From assembly GCF_014643595.1 (NCBI RefSeq), contig NZ_BMJT01000005.1, positions 62,001-126,000 of the forward strand: DNA of 64,000 nt, read 5' to 3'. Both the position numbers and the translations under genes were made by a program. Source of the stretch: Lysinibacillus alkalisoli. Lineage in GTDB: Bacteria; Bacillota; Bacilli; Bacillales_A; Planococcaceae. The notes beneath the pieces are model-generated. The model worked only from the letters and a program-made list of their open reading frames with translations, ran no database searches and was not told the origin of the DNA. Numbering within the stretch: position 1 is the first letter of the stretch; the number at the start of each line of letters is the position of its first letter. Shown piece by piece: positions 25,082 to 33,827 of this stretch.

Positions 25082-27286
25082 ATGATAAAGGCAGAATGGG
25101 CTAAAATATTAACAACCCGAAAAATGCTGATATCGGTAATTGCGGTATTGTTCATCCCTGTAATGTATGCAGGCATGTTTTTATGGGCATTCTGGGACCC
25201 TTATAAAGGGCTAGAAGATTTGCCAGTAGCTGTTGTCAATGAAGACAAGGGCGCTGAAATGGATGGCAAAAAGTTAAAAATTGGTGAGGAATTAATAGAT
25301 AAACTCGTCGATAGTAAAGAATTTGATTTTATTGAAGTATCTAAAAAAGATGCAGAAAAAGGTTTACATGGTCGTACGTATTATATGATGATTGAGATTC
25401 CAGAAAACTTTTCGGAACATGCGACTACATTATTAGATGACCATCCATCAAAGTTAACGATTAATTATGTACCCAATGAAGGGCTTAATTTCTTAGGTGG
25501 ACAAATTGGTGAGACAGCGATGGAATTAATTCGAGCTGAGGTAAATACAAAAGTAGCTTCAACCTATGCTGAAACGCTGTTTGATTCTATTTCAGAGGCT
25601 GGAGAGGGCTTAGCTAAAGCAGCTGATGGCTCAACAGAATTAGACGAAGGTGCTAAAAAATTAGCAGATGGTACAGGTGACTTAAAAGGTTACTTAGAAC
25701 AATTAGCTTCAGGTACTGTCCAATTATCTGATGGTACAAATCAACTAGCACAAGGGGTGCAAAAAGCACAAACTGGCGCTAATGAATTAGCTGGAGGTAT
25801 GGGCAAATTACAAGACGGTGCAGCTCAATTGCAACAAGGTGCACAATCCGCAAGTGAAGGTGCAGGTAACTTACATCAAGGTGTATCAGATTACACAGCA
25901 GGTGTAGGGCAAGTTGCAGCAGGTTTAGCCACAATAAATGAAAAGAGCGGTGCACTAGTATCAGGTGCAGATCAATTAGCATCTAGTGCAGGTCAATTAA
26001 GTGGTGCAGCAGAGCAATTGTCAGGTGGTGCAAGTCAAGTAACAAATGGTATTGGTGCATTATCACAGCAATTAGAGGCTGTTATGGGCGCTCTACCAGA
26101 AGAACAAGCAGGTGCATTACGTCAATCTTTGGCTCAGCTACAACAAGGTAGTGCTCAAGTTAGTGGTGGCTTAGGTGAGTTAGCAGGCGGTGCAGCGCAG
26201 TTACAACAAGGTGCACAGCAATTAAATGGAGGCGTTCAACAACTAAGCCAAGGTAATGCGCAAGCTTTAGGGGGCGCACAACAATTAGCAGAAAAGAGCG
26301 GCGCATTAGTAGCAGGCGCAGCACAATTGCAACAAGGGAATGCTACGTTAGCTAGTAAACTAGGCGAATTTAATGCAGGCGTGCAATCAGCAGCAGCAGG
26401 TACACAACAACTCGCTTCTGGTTTAAACCAATTAGCAGGCGGTACTTCTACGTTGCAATCAGGTACTTCTGAGTTAGCTTCTAAGTCTGGTGAATTGGCA
26501 AATGGTTCAGATGCTTTAGTTGATGGCTCCAAAAAATTATCAGATGGTACAGGTGAGTTATCAAATAAATTAGGTGAAGCTAGTGAAAAAGCTAATGATG
26601 TTAAATCAACAGATGAAACATATGACATGATGGCGAATCCTGTAACTGTAGAGAAAGAGTCATTAAATCCAGTTAAAAACTATGGTACAGGTTTCTCACC
26701 TTACTTTATTTCATTAGGTTTATTCGTTGGTGCATTATTAATTTCCATTGTGTTCCCATTTGTAGAGCCAGCTGTTCGTCCTACTTCAGCAACAGCTTGG
26801 TACACAAGTAAAGTATTTGTATTAATTGTTGTTGGATTTATCCAATCTATTATTACTGTACTTGTAGTAAAATATGCGCTAGGTTTAGAAGTGGTAAGTA
26901 TGCCTTACTTTATTTTAACAGCATTGATTACAAGTTATACGTACTTGTTTATGATTCAAATGCTCGTATCAATTGCAGGAGACCCTGGACGTTTCATTGC
27001 GATTATCGTGTTAATTTTACAATTAACGACAAGTGCGGGTACATTCCCATTAGAGTTAATTCCAAAACCATTACAAATCTTTAACACAGTATTGCCTATG
27101 ACATATACTGTTTCAGCATTTAAGGCGAGTATCTCAACAGGAGATTATTCATTCTTATGGACAAATTACACCGTCTTGCTTAGCATGATGGCAGGTTTCC
27201 TAGTTATTACATTTGGTTACTTCTTATTGTTATACAAGAAACGTTATTCAAAAATTGCCGAAGAAAACGAAACTGCAAAAGCGTAA
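25082..27286 (+). CDS. yhgE: YhgE/Pip-domain membrane protein
   Basis: 734 residues. A first membrane helix (~20-38) and a conserved start (EWAKILTTRKMLISVIAVLFIPVMYAGMFL..FWDPY) are followed by an extracytoplasmic part. Its second half (residues ~175-510) is a long run of degenerate short repeats with Q-L-x-x-G and G-A-x-Q-L. Five C-terminal ABC-2-type membrane helices follow (~535-725). This is the YhgE/Pip architecture; the founding Pip protein is the phage c2 infection protein of Lactococcus. Cellular role is unclear, probably cell-envelope export. GGAGG precedes the ATG. Confidence 0.92.
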   Translation: MIKAEWAKILTTRKMLISVIAVLFIPVMYAGMFLWAFWDPYKGLEDLPVAVVNEDKGAEMDGKKLKIGEELIDKLVDSKEFDFIEVSKKDAEKGLHGRTYYMMIEIPENFSEHATTLLDDHPSKLTINYVPNEGLNFLGGQIGETAMELIRAEVNTKVASTYAETLFDSISEAGEGLAKAADGSTELDEGAKKLADGTGDLKGYLEQLASGTVQLSDGTNQLAQGVQKAQTGANELAGGMGKLQDGAAQLQQGAQSASEGAGNLHQGVSDYTAGVGQVAAGLATINEKSGALVSGADQLASSAGQLSGAAEQLSGGASQVTNGIGALSQQLEAVMGALPEEQAGALRQSLAQLQQGSAQVSGGLGELAGGAAQLQQGAQQLNGGVQQLSQGNAQALGGAQQLAEKSGALVAGAAQLQQGNATLASKLGEFNAGVQSAAAGTQQLASGLNQLAGGTSTLQSGTSELASKSGELANGSDALVDGSKKLSDGTGELSNKLGEASEKANDVKSTDETYDMMANPVTVEKESLNPVKNYGTGFSPYFISLGLFVGALLISIVFPFVEPAVRPTSATAWYTSKVFVLIVVGFIQSIITVLVVKYALGLEVVSMPYFILTALITSYTYLFMIQMLVSIAGDPGRFIAIIVLILQLTTSAGTFPLELIPKPLQIFNTVLPMTYTVSAFKASISTGDYSFLWTNYTVLLSMMAGFLVITFGYFLLLYKKRYSKIAEENETAKA

Positions 27287-27316
27287 TAACGTTGTGTAAC
27301 ATCATAACGCAAAAAT

Positions 27317-27354
27317 AAGTGGTAAAGGGAGAGGTTACGTTCCCTTTACCACTT
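27317..27354 (+). terminator. Terminator after yhgE
   Basis: A perfect 14-bp stem (27317-27330 with 27341-27354), with the T run inside and after the right arm. Confidence 0.82.
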
Positions 27355-27376
27355 TTCTATCTGTATGTACAAATAA

Positions 27377-27412
27377 AAACCCCTCTTCATTTGAGCGAAT
27401 GAAGAGGGGTTT
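27377..27412 (-). terminator. Terminator of the yhfH transcript
   Basis: A perfect 15-bp stem (27377-27391 with 27398-27412), loop TGAGCG. T-rich sequence (TTTTTATTT) follows only on the minus strand, so it ends leftward transcription from yhfH. Confidence 0.85.
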
Positions 27413-27524
27413 AAGTGTAAGAGATTTAATTAAACATTCACCAGCTGTAAAGGGTACAGCTTATGAAGGGGTCTATTGTTTTAGGGAAGAACAACAGACA
27501 TGAATCAGTTAATAGACAAATGCC
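27413..27524 (-). ncRNA. Structured 3' region of yhfH transcript, candidate 3'-UTR small RNA
   Basis: Between the yhfH stop and the terminator the minus strand can form a 10-bp hairpin (27471-27480 with 27490-27499, one G-U) with loop CTTCCCTAA, and a 6-bp hairpin (27443-27448 with 27456-27461) whose loop holds ACCCTTT. C-rich loops are the seed type of several Firmicute small RNAs that bind ribosome sites. No known family is recognised; that it is a functional RNA is inference. Confidence 0.35.
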
Positions 27525-27650
27525 TTATAGAGAATTACATTTCTCACAAGTGTTGCTGTAGCATTCGCTTTGTTCTTCAATTTTTTCACCGCACTCTGTG
27601 CACTGTTTTGATGGTAAGTTTTTGAAAAATTCTACAACGTTTTCTAGCAT
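27525..27650 (-). CDS. yhfH: YhfH family four-cysteine micro-protein
   Basis: 41 residues from ATG at 27650, nine bases after GGAGG. The sequence MLENVVEFFKNLPSKQCTECGEKI..CYSNTCEKCNSL matches the YhfH family, with CxxC...C....CxxC forming a probable zinc site. In B. subtilis yhfH is close to lplJ (yhfJ), as here. A longer frame upstream to 27806 has no ribosome site and crosses the promoter. Function unknown. Confidence 0.85.
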   Translation of the reverse strand: MLENVVEFFKNLPSKQCTECGEKIEEQSECYSNTCEKCNSL

Positions 27651-27702
27651 AATGTTTGCCTCCTTTAAGGTTATCTGTACTATTACTGTTTTGATAATTC
27701 TC

Positions 27703-27731
27703 ATTGTATTATAACAGTTTGCATTCGTCAA
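27703..27731 (-). promoter_or_regulatory. yhfH promoter
   Basis: Minus strand: TTGACG (27731-27726), 17 bases, TACAAT (27708-27703). Five of six matches in each hexamer, about 53 bases before the start codon. Confidence 0.75.
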
Positions 27732-27789
27732 CAATAAATTGCTATTTTGTTGTAAAATAAAAGAGATTAACCAAAAAGGAGCCGATTTC

Positions 27790-28782
27790 ATGCTATTTGT
27801 AGACAATAATAAAAATTATGATCCTCGTATCAATTTAGCGATAGAAGAATATTTACTAAAAACAATGGATGTAGAACAAGAGCCCATCTTACTGTTCTAT
27901 ATTAACCAACCATCTATTATTATTGGTAAAAACCAAAATACAATCGAGGAAATTAATACAGATTATGTGGAGGACAATGATATTATTGTTGTTCGTCGTT
28001 TATCGGGTGGTGGCGCAGTGTATCACGACCATGGGAATTTAAACTTTAGTTTTATTACAAAAGATGATGGCGAAAGTTTTTTAAATTATAAAAAGTTTAC
28101 ACAACCTGTAGTAGATGCGCTTGCTAAAATGGGTGTGAATGCCGAATTATCTGGTCGTAATGATATTTTAGCTGAAGGACGTAAAGTATCAGGGAATGCC
28201 CAATTTTCAACAAGAGGCCGCATGTTCAGCCATGGTACACTGATGTATAACACAGAAATTGATGCTGTAGTATCAGCATTAAAAGTAAAAAAAGAAAAAA
28301 TCGAATCAAAAGGCATCAAGTCAATTCGTTCACGTGTGGCTAATATTGCAGAGTTTATTGACAATCCTATGGATGTTGAAGCATTCCGTATGGAGATTTT
28401 AAAGTCTATATTTGGTGGTGAAGAAAAGATTCGCTATTATGAATTAACAGATCAAGATTGGCAAAATATTTATGCCTTGTCAGAGGAGCGCTATCAAAAA
28501 TGGGAGTGGAATTATGGCAAGTCGCCTCGTTTTAATACACAACGTACGAAGCGTTTTCCATCGGGGAGCATTGATATTCGATTAGAAGTAAACAAAGGTA
28601 TGATTGAAGATATCACAATCTTTGGGGACTTCTTTGGTGTGGGTGATGTAGGTGAAATTGCACGTGCATTACAAGGAATTCCGTATAGCCGTCAAGCTAT
28701 TGCGACAGCCATTGCACCTTTTGATATTGCCACATATTTTGGCGGTGTAACGACCGAAGAGTTTTTGCAATTGATGTATTAA
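27790..28782 (+). CDS. lplJ: Lipoate-protein ligase LplJ
   Basis: 330 residues (B. subtilis LplJ 331). IIIGKNQNTIEEIN, the RRLSGGGAVYHDHGNLNFSFI lipoate/ATP motif, GRNDILAEGRKVSGNAQ with catalytic Lys, FSHGTLMYNTEID, and a C-terminal accessory domain. It activates and transfers scavenged lipoate to 2-oxoacid dehydrogenases and GcvH. ATG at 27790 is preceded by AAAGGAG. Monocistronic with its own terminator, divergent from yhfH. Confidence 0.95.
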   Translation: MLFVDNNKNYDPRINLAIEEYLLKTMDVEQEPILLFYINQPSIIIGKNQNTIEEINTDYVEDNDIIVVRRLSGGGAVYHDHGNLNFSFITKDDGESFLNYKKFTQPVVDALAKMGVNAELSGRNDILAEGRKVSGNAQFSTRGRMFSHGTLMYNTEIDAVVSALKVKKEKIESKGIKSIRSRVANIAEFIDNPMDVEAFRMEILKSIFGGEEKIRYYELTDQDWQNIYALSEERYQKWEWNYGKSPRFNTQRTKRFPSGSIDIRLEVNKGMIEDITIFGDFFGVGDVGEIARALQGIPYSRQAIATAIAPFDIATYFGGVTTEEFLQLMY

Positions 28783-28800
28783 ATAGAGATGGATTGATGG

Positions 28801-28835
28801 GTGATAGTATTCTAACGGGAATGCTATCACTTTTT
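28801..28835 (+). terminator. Terminator after lplJ
   Basis: A 12-bp stem (28801-28812 with 28819-28830, one G-U) followed by TTTTT. Confidence 0.82.
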
Positions 28836-28863
28836 ATATTGTATTTTATGGTAAGAGATAGGG

Positions 28864-28899
28864 TTAAACATGTAAGGTACATCATTAGTTTGCTATAAT
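28864..28899 (+). promoter_or_regulatory. Promoter of the bceRS-AB operon
   Basis: Extended -10 TGCTATAAT (28891-28899). The -35 position is poor, and TTAAACATGTAA (28864-28875), a near-palindrome, covers it, as expected for an activator-dependent promoter. Confidence 0.5.
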
Positions 28900-28924
28900 G
28901 TAAAAGAGAGAAGGAGGCGTTGTT

Positions 28925-29629
28925 GTGGATAAGCATCGCATTTTTATCGTAGAAGATGATACAAAAATCGCTTCATTACTTGCAGATACTTTACGCAAGT
29001 ATCAATATGATGTCGAAGTTGTACAAAACTTTGAAAACTTAGTGAATGAATTTTTGGCCTTTCAACCACATTTGGTGTTATTAGATATAAACTTACCTGC
29101 CTATGATGGCTATTATTGGTGTCGTCAATTACGTCAACATACAACATGTCCCATTATTTTTATTTCCGCTCGTTCAGGCGAGATGGATCAAGTTTTTGCA
29201 TTAGAAAATGGTGGCGATGATTTTATTACAAAACCTTTTAATTATGAGATTGTGTTAGCTAAAATTAAAAGTCATTTGCGCCGTACATATGGTGAATATG
29301 CTTCTAGACAAGAAGAACGCACAATTAAGCAAGGACAGTTAACGTTACACTTAGAGCGCATGGAGTTACATACAAAGCAAGAAGAAATACCGCTCCAAAA
29401 GAAAGAGTGTGTTATTTTAGGCTTGTTAATGGGGCAAGCCCCTAAAGTAGTGTCGCGTGAACAATTGTTAGAAGAGCTTTGGGATGACCAAGCCTTTGTG
29501 GATGAGAACACATTAAATGTTAACATGACGCGTGTGCGTAAAAAATTAGCAGATTATGATGTGCAATCAACTATTGAGACAGTGCGTGGAGCGGGATATC
29601 GCTTTTTACTGCATGAGGAAGAAATCTGA
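28925..29629 (+). CDS. bceR: BceR-type response regulator
   Basis: 234 residues. Receiver with E10-D11-D12 acidic pocket, phospho-acceptor D54 (LVLLDINLPAYDGYYWCRQ), FISARSG and KPF, then an OmpR winged helix (VVSREQLLEELWD, NTLNVNMTRVRKKL, ETVRGAGYRF). The motif set NVNMTRVRKKL is typical of BceR/GraR regulators of antimicrobial-peptide resistance. GTG start at 28925, seven bases after GGAGG. It overlaps the kinase gene by one base. Confidence 0.92.
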   Translation: MDKHRIFIVEDDTKIASLLADTLRKYQYDVEVVQNFENLVNEFLAFQPHLVLLDINLPAYDGYYWCRQLRQHTTCPIIFISARSGEMDQVFALENGGDDFITKPFNYEIVLAKIKSHLRRTYGEYASRQEERTIKQGQLTLHLERMELHTKQEEIPLQKKECVILGLLMGQAPKVVSREQLLEELWDDQAFVDENTLNVNMTRVRKKLADYDVQSTIETVRGAGYRFLLHEEEI

Positions 29630-30627
29630 TGAATAGTGTGAAGTTATTTTTACGAGACCATGTTTCGTTTATTATTTTTGAATTATTACTTGTCGGATTT
29701 ATCGTGATTTTATATTGGTTAGATGGCTTACGCAATATTGATACAGCCATTTACTCTATCGTAATTAGCTTAGTATTATTAACGTCATTTTTAGTCTTTC
29801 GTTGTATGTTAAGACAGCGTTATTATAAAAAGATTGTACAATTGCCAACTGCAATGGAAGATGCGTTACAGAAAAATGCGAAGACAGCAGAGGCTAGAAG
29901 TGTTGAGGCTTATTTGCAAACCTTATACAAGCTTTATCAAAGAGAAGTGCAATCTTTATATGCTAGTCAAAAAAGACATGACCAATTTATGAATCAATGG
30001 GTACATCAAATGAAAACACCCATCTCCGTTATGGAGCTTTTATTGCAAGAGGATGAGGTTTTAGATAAGAAAAATGTACAAGAGGAAATCGACCGCTTAA
30101 AACGCGGTTTAGAGATGGTACTTGTCAATGCTCGCTTGGAGAGTTTTGAAGATGATATGCATGTAGAACAAGTCGATTTGAAACAATTAGTGACGATGGT
30201 CGTCAATGAAAACAAACGTTTATTTATTGCAAAAAGAGTGTATCCCGCTATCGAAATAGAAGATAATTTGCAAATTGCCAGTGACTCGAAATGGTTGCGG
30301 TTTGTCATAGGACAGTTCGTAACAAATGCGGTGAAATATACATTTGAAGCAAACAAGAAAATTGTGTTACGTGCTTATACAGAAGAGCAGCAAGTTATTT
30401 TACATGTTATTGACGAAGGGATTGGCATACCTAAATCCGATTTAAGCCGTGTCACTAAAGCTTTTTTTACAGGCGAAAATGGGCGCAAAACAGGTGAGTC
30501 AACAGGGATGGGTTTATATTTAGCAGAGGAGATTTGCGAAAAGCTAGGTCATACCTTAACAATCACATCAGAAGTGGGAAAAGGCACAGATGTAATGATT
30601 ACTTTTAAGGGGGAATTGTATGACTGA
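29629..30627 (+). CDS. bceS: BceS-type intramembrane-sensing histidine kinase
   Basis: 332 residues. Two membrane helices (~13-31, ~39-58) with almost no external loop, the hallmark of Bce-type kinases that sense through their ABC transporter. Phospho-acceptor His126 in QWVHQMKTPISVME, N-box FVTNAVKYT, G1 DEGIGIP, G2 GESTGMGLYLA. It works with the BceAB-like pair downstream. Confidence 0.93.
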   Translation: MNSVKLFLRDHVSFIIFELLLVGFIVILYWLDGLRNIDTAIYSIVISLVLLTSFLVFRCMLRQRYYKKIVQLPTAMEDALQKNAKTAEARSVEAYLQTLYKLYQREVQSLYASQKRHDQFMNQWVHQMKTPISVMELLLQEDEVLDKKNVQEEIDRLKRGLEMVLVNARLESFEDDMHVEQVDLKQLVTMVVNENKRLFIAKRVYPAIEIEDNLQIASDSKWLRFVIGQFVTNAVKYTFEANKKIVLRAYTEEQQVILHVIDEGIGIPKSDLSRVTKAFFTGENGRKTGESTGMGLYLAEEICEKLGHTLTITSEVGKGTDVMITFKGELYD

Positions 30628-31030
30628 TGTTACAATCCAACATTGGCATTTGAAAGTTGACCATGAAGCAACAAAAAAAGCGTATCAAGAGGCTGACGAA
30701 CAATGTATTTGTTTAGAATGTCAAAATTTCAGAGAGGCAAGTGCACAATTAGATGATGCTATTTTACAATTCGCAACGCAATTAGGCATTGATCTTATGA
30801 ATCCTTGTCGTTTAAGCGCATTTGAAGTAGAAGGTGATGCAGTGATGTATGCAGGCCATTATTGTGTGCAAGGTGAAATTATACAAGGTGAGATTGATGC
30901 GTGGGATATTATTGTAGGCCAACATTGTTTTGCTTTAACACAAGAAGGCGATGTGACAAAAGAATTTTCTGGAGAAACTTTTGAGATTTCATTTGAAGTT
31001 GTTTTTCCTAAAGTATTAGTAACGAAGTGA
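30620..31030 (+). CDS. Cys-containing protein of unknown function inside the bce operon
   Basis: 136 residues, soluble, acidic. N-terminal IQHWHLKVDHEATKKAYQEADEQCICLECQNFREA, carrying a C-x-C-x2-C cluster (CICLEC), then GIDLMNPCRLSAFEVEGDAVMYAGHYCVQGEI and a beta-rich end. I recall similar unnamed proteins in Bacillales but no function. It starts 8 bases inside bceS and ends 11 bases before bceA, so it is translated as part of the operon. Metal binding or a role in detoxification signalling is a guess. Confidence 0.7.
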   Translation: MTDVTIQHWHLKVDHEATKKAYQEADEQCICLECQNFREASAQLDDAILQFATQLGIDLMNPCRLSAFEVEGDAVMYAGHYCVQGEIIQGEIDAWDIIVGQHCFALTQEGDVTKEFSGETFEISFEVVFPKVLVTK

Positions 31031-31041
31031 GGTTTTACACT

Positions 31042-31818
31042 ATGCCAATTTTAGAAATCGATAATATGACGAAGGTTTATGAAGGAAAGGTAACACATCG
31101 CGCGATTAATCAATTGAGTTTTACAGTTGAGGAAGGCGAGTTTTTAGCGATTATGGGACCATCAGGAAGTGGCAAAACAACCTTATTAAATATGATTTCG
31201 ACCGTAGATGAGCCAACGTCAGGTACGATTTTAATGAAAGGCGTAGACCCTCATCAGTTGCCCGAAAATGAATTAGCGTATTTTAGAAGACGAGAGTTAG
31301 GTTTTGTTTTTCAAAACTTTAATTTATTACAAACGTTAACAGTAGAAGAAAATATTGTTCTCCCATTAACATTAGATAATCAGTCTGTCGATGAGATGGA
31401 GAAGCGTTTAACAATGATTACAGAGCGCTTAAGTTTAACACAAATTTTGCATAAGCGCCCCAATGAAATCTCTGGTGGGCAAGCTCAGCGCACAGCTATT
31501 GGGCGTGCATTAATCCATCGCCCAAGTTTAATTTTAGCGGATGAACCAACAGGTAATTTAGATTCTAATACGTCTAAAGATGTGTTGGAATTACTAATGC
31601 AAGTTAATCAAGAGCAGAAAACAACGATTGTGATGGTAACCCATGACCCCATCGCTGCAAGTTATTGTGACCGCGTATTGTTTATTAAAGATGGCGAATT
31701 CTTTAATGAGATCCATAAAGATGATCGCCGCCAGATGTTTTTCCAGCGCATTTTAAATGTGCTAAGTTTACTTGGAGGAGGACAAGTCGGTGACCTTTCG
31801 ACAATTCGCTTACCGTAA
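31042..31818 (+). CDS. bceA: BceA-type ABC transporter ATPase
   Basis: 258 residues. Walker A GPSGSGKTT, Q-loop VFQNFNLL, signature ISGGQAQR, Walker B LILADEPTGNLD, H-loop VTHDP. The C-terminal tail (RRQMFFQRILNVLSLLGG) is the BceA/YtsC type. ATG at 31042 follows GTGAGG at nine bases. It overlaps the permease gene by 29 bases. Confidence 0.95.
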   Translation: MPILEIDNMTKVYEGKVTHRAINQLSFTVEEGEFLAIMGPSGSGKTTLLNMISTVDEPTSGTILMKGVDPHQLPENELAYFRRRELGFVFQNFNLLQTLTVEENIVLPLTLDNQSVDEMEKRLTMITERLSLTQILHKRPNEISGGQAQRTAIGRALIHRPSLILADEPTGNLDSNTSKDVLELLMQVNQEQKTTIVMVTHDPIAASYCDRVLFIKDGEFFNEIHKDDRRQMFFQRILNVLSLLGGGQVGDLSTIRLP

Positions 31819-33712
31819 TGTAATAAGAAACGGTCGCATATATGCCGCATTTTTTATGGCGAGTTGTTTTTCTGTATCTGTATTTTTTATTTATTCTATG
31901 TTGATGTTCCATCCGGATTTAGGCAAGGGGATTTTAGGTGATGTCTCGATTGTAGGTATGGCTGGTGCAGAAGTTATTCTTGTACTGTTTACCTTATTCT
32001 TTTTATTTTACTCGATGAGTGCATTTCTAGCTGCCCGTTCACGAGAATTTGGCATTTTATTGCACCTTGGTATGGAAAGACGCCAGTTAAATCGTCTTAT
32101 TTTTAGAGAAACGATGTTAATCGGTGTGACGTCTATTATTATAGGTATGATATTTGGTTTCTCATTCTCTAAATTTTTCTTTATGATTGTTCGAGAGATG
32201 CTACAGTTAGATAGCTTGCCACTTTATTTAGCGTGGCAACCTTTTTTATTAACATTAGGTGTATTTTTTAGCGCTTTTATGATGATATCTTATGTCAGTG
32301 TCTCATTTTCAAAAGAGCATAAAGTATTAGACTTACTACGCGGTGTAGACCAAGTAGAAGCTGTGACACCTTATTCTAAAGCGAGGGGTATTAAAGGGTT
32401 TGTCTATATTATACTCGCTTATTTGTTAGCTATGTTAGCCCCACATGTTAACTTTCTTGTCACGTTAATCGTTTTTATACCTATTTTAGTAACATTCGGT
32501 ACGTATTACTTTTTTAGTGACACTATTTTATTAATTTTAGCGATAATTCGCAAACAGCGAAAACTGAATTGGAAACGTTACCGCTTACTCGCTATAGCTG
32601 AACAGACGCATATTATGAAAAATAATGCAAAGATGTTTTTTGTGGTCACTATGGTATCAACATTGGCATTTTTATCTGTAGGTGTACTTGCTGCGATGTC
32701 ATCATATACGACGCAGTACAATTTAGTAAATCCGATGGGTTTGATTTATAAAGGAGATGCCAATAATCCTTATGAAAAAGAGCATATTAATTCGTTACTT
32801 AATCAACTAGAAGAACGAGGGTTATCTTACCACTTGACGCGCTTTGATGTGGTTAAACAAACATCAACAGCGACTAATCGTCAAGTAGAAGTGCTGAGAG
32901 AGTCCGATATTAATCGCCTTTTATATTCGAATAATTATCCCATTGTTAGCCTAGCAAAAGGTGAAGGGATGTTTATTCCTAACACAGAAGAAGATTTAAA
33001 GATTTTAAAGAATAAAAGAGTAGAGACCGTATTACAAGAAAATGATATTCCTATAACGATTGACCGCGTGTATCCAAGAGTGATTTTTCCCAAAGCGATT
33101 ATTAGCGTCAATGCGATTATCATTAGCGATGAGGATTTTGAAAAGCTTTGGTATATCACATCAAACCCCCATATTAAACAGCCTGTGTATCATTTGTTCA
33201 CATTTGATATTAATCGCTGGGTAGAGACAAAAGATATTCGATTAGAGCCTGACCCTTATGAAGGCGTATTTAACGAAGAAGCACCTTATTATTTAGAAAA
33301 TGCAGGTTTAAATTATTCCTACATTGTAGCCACTTACTCTTTATTTACTTTAGTTGGCTTACTTGTAGCTACTGTATTTTTATTAGCCTCTGGAAGTTTT
33401 ATTTATTTTAAATTACATGCTGCTTTAGAGCGTAATCAGCAGCAATTTGAAGTACTGCAACGTATGGGGTTATCTGATTACGAAATGAAAAAATTAGTGA
33501 ATCGCTATTTATTCCCCCAATTTTTTGTGCCATGGGGATTAGCGCTATTACATTGCACATTCGTTTTTGCAGCCTTACAAGTTTTCCTAAAAGATTTGAT
33601 TAATATTTCTATTGCTAAAGAAGTTATTTTAGCCTTTAGTTTTTTAGTATTAATTCAAGTAGTGTATTTTTATTTGATTAGATGGCGTTATTTATCCCAT
33701 ATGCGTCCTTGA
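31790..33712 (+). CDS. bceB: BceB-type FtsX-like permease for peptide antibiotic resistance
   Basis: 640 residues. N-terminus VTFRQFAYRNVIRNGRIYAAFFMASCFSVSVFF, ten predicted membrane helices in the BceB arrangement (1+3+4+... with two at each FtsX unit) and a large extracellular domain between helices 7 and 8 (residues ~310-515). Starts at GTG 31790, eight bases after GGAGGAGG; a TTG at 31772 would place the ribosome site inside the gene. Target protection against bacitracin-like or cationic peptides is the family role; the specific drug cannot be told. Confidence 0.94.
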   Translation: MTFRQFAYRNVIRNGRIYAAFFMASCFSVSVFFIYSMLMFHPDLGKGILGDVSIVGMAGAEVILVLFTLFFLFYSMSAFLAARSREFGILLHLGMERRQLNRLIFRETMLIGVTSIIIGMIFGFSFSKFFFMIVREMLQLDSLPLYLAWQPFLLTLGVFFSAFMMISYVSVSFSKEHKVLDLLRGVDQVEAVTPYSKARGIKGFVYIILAYLLAMLAPHVNFLVTLIVFIPILVTFGTYYFFSDTILLILAIIRKQRKLNWKRYRLLAIAEQTHIMKNNAKMFFVVTMVSTLAFLSVGVLAAMSSYTTQYNLVNPMGLIYKGDANNPYEKEHINSLLNQLEERGLSYHLTRFDVVKQTSTATNRQVEVLRESDINRLLYSNNYPIVSLAKGEGMFIPNTEEDLKILKNKRVETVLQENDIPITIDRVYPRVIFPKAIISVNAIIISDEDFEKLWYITSNPHIKQPVYHLFTFDINRWVETKDIRLEPDPYEGVFNEEAPYYLENAGLNYSYIVATYSLFTLVGLLVATVFLLASGSFIYFKLHAALERNQQQFEVLQRMGLSDYEMKKLVNRYLFPQFFVPWGLALLHCTFVFAALQVFLKDLINISIAKEVILAFSFLVLIQVVYFYLIRWRYLSHMRP

Positions 33713-33731
33713 ATTACGGAATAAAGCAGAA

Positions 33732-33766
33732 AAAAACAACCTAAAACACAAATTTAGGTTGTTTTT
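33732..33766 (+). terminator. Terminator after bceB
   Basis: A perfect 14-bp stem (33732-33745 with 33753-33766) starting in A and ending in T residues. Confidence 0.87.
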
Positions 33767-33827
33767 ATTTGATTATTTTTATATAATATTTGTGAACGGT
33801 GATTCATTTACAAAGGGGATGGTAGCC

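Noticed and set aside
25600-26620. Tandem DNA repeat array
   Set aside because: The periodicity is at the protein level and degenerate; no long exact DNA repeat units are visible.
26236-26628. A 130-codon frame antisense to yhgE
   Set aside because: Mirror product of the repetitive QLxxG region; composition follows from the repeats.
31772-31818. Frameshift between bceA and bceB
   Set aside because: The 29-base overlap is explained by a GTG start at 31790 with a strong ribosome site inside the end of bceA; both proteins have normal ends.
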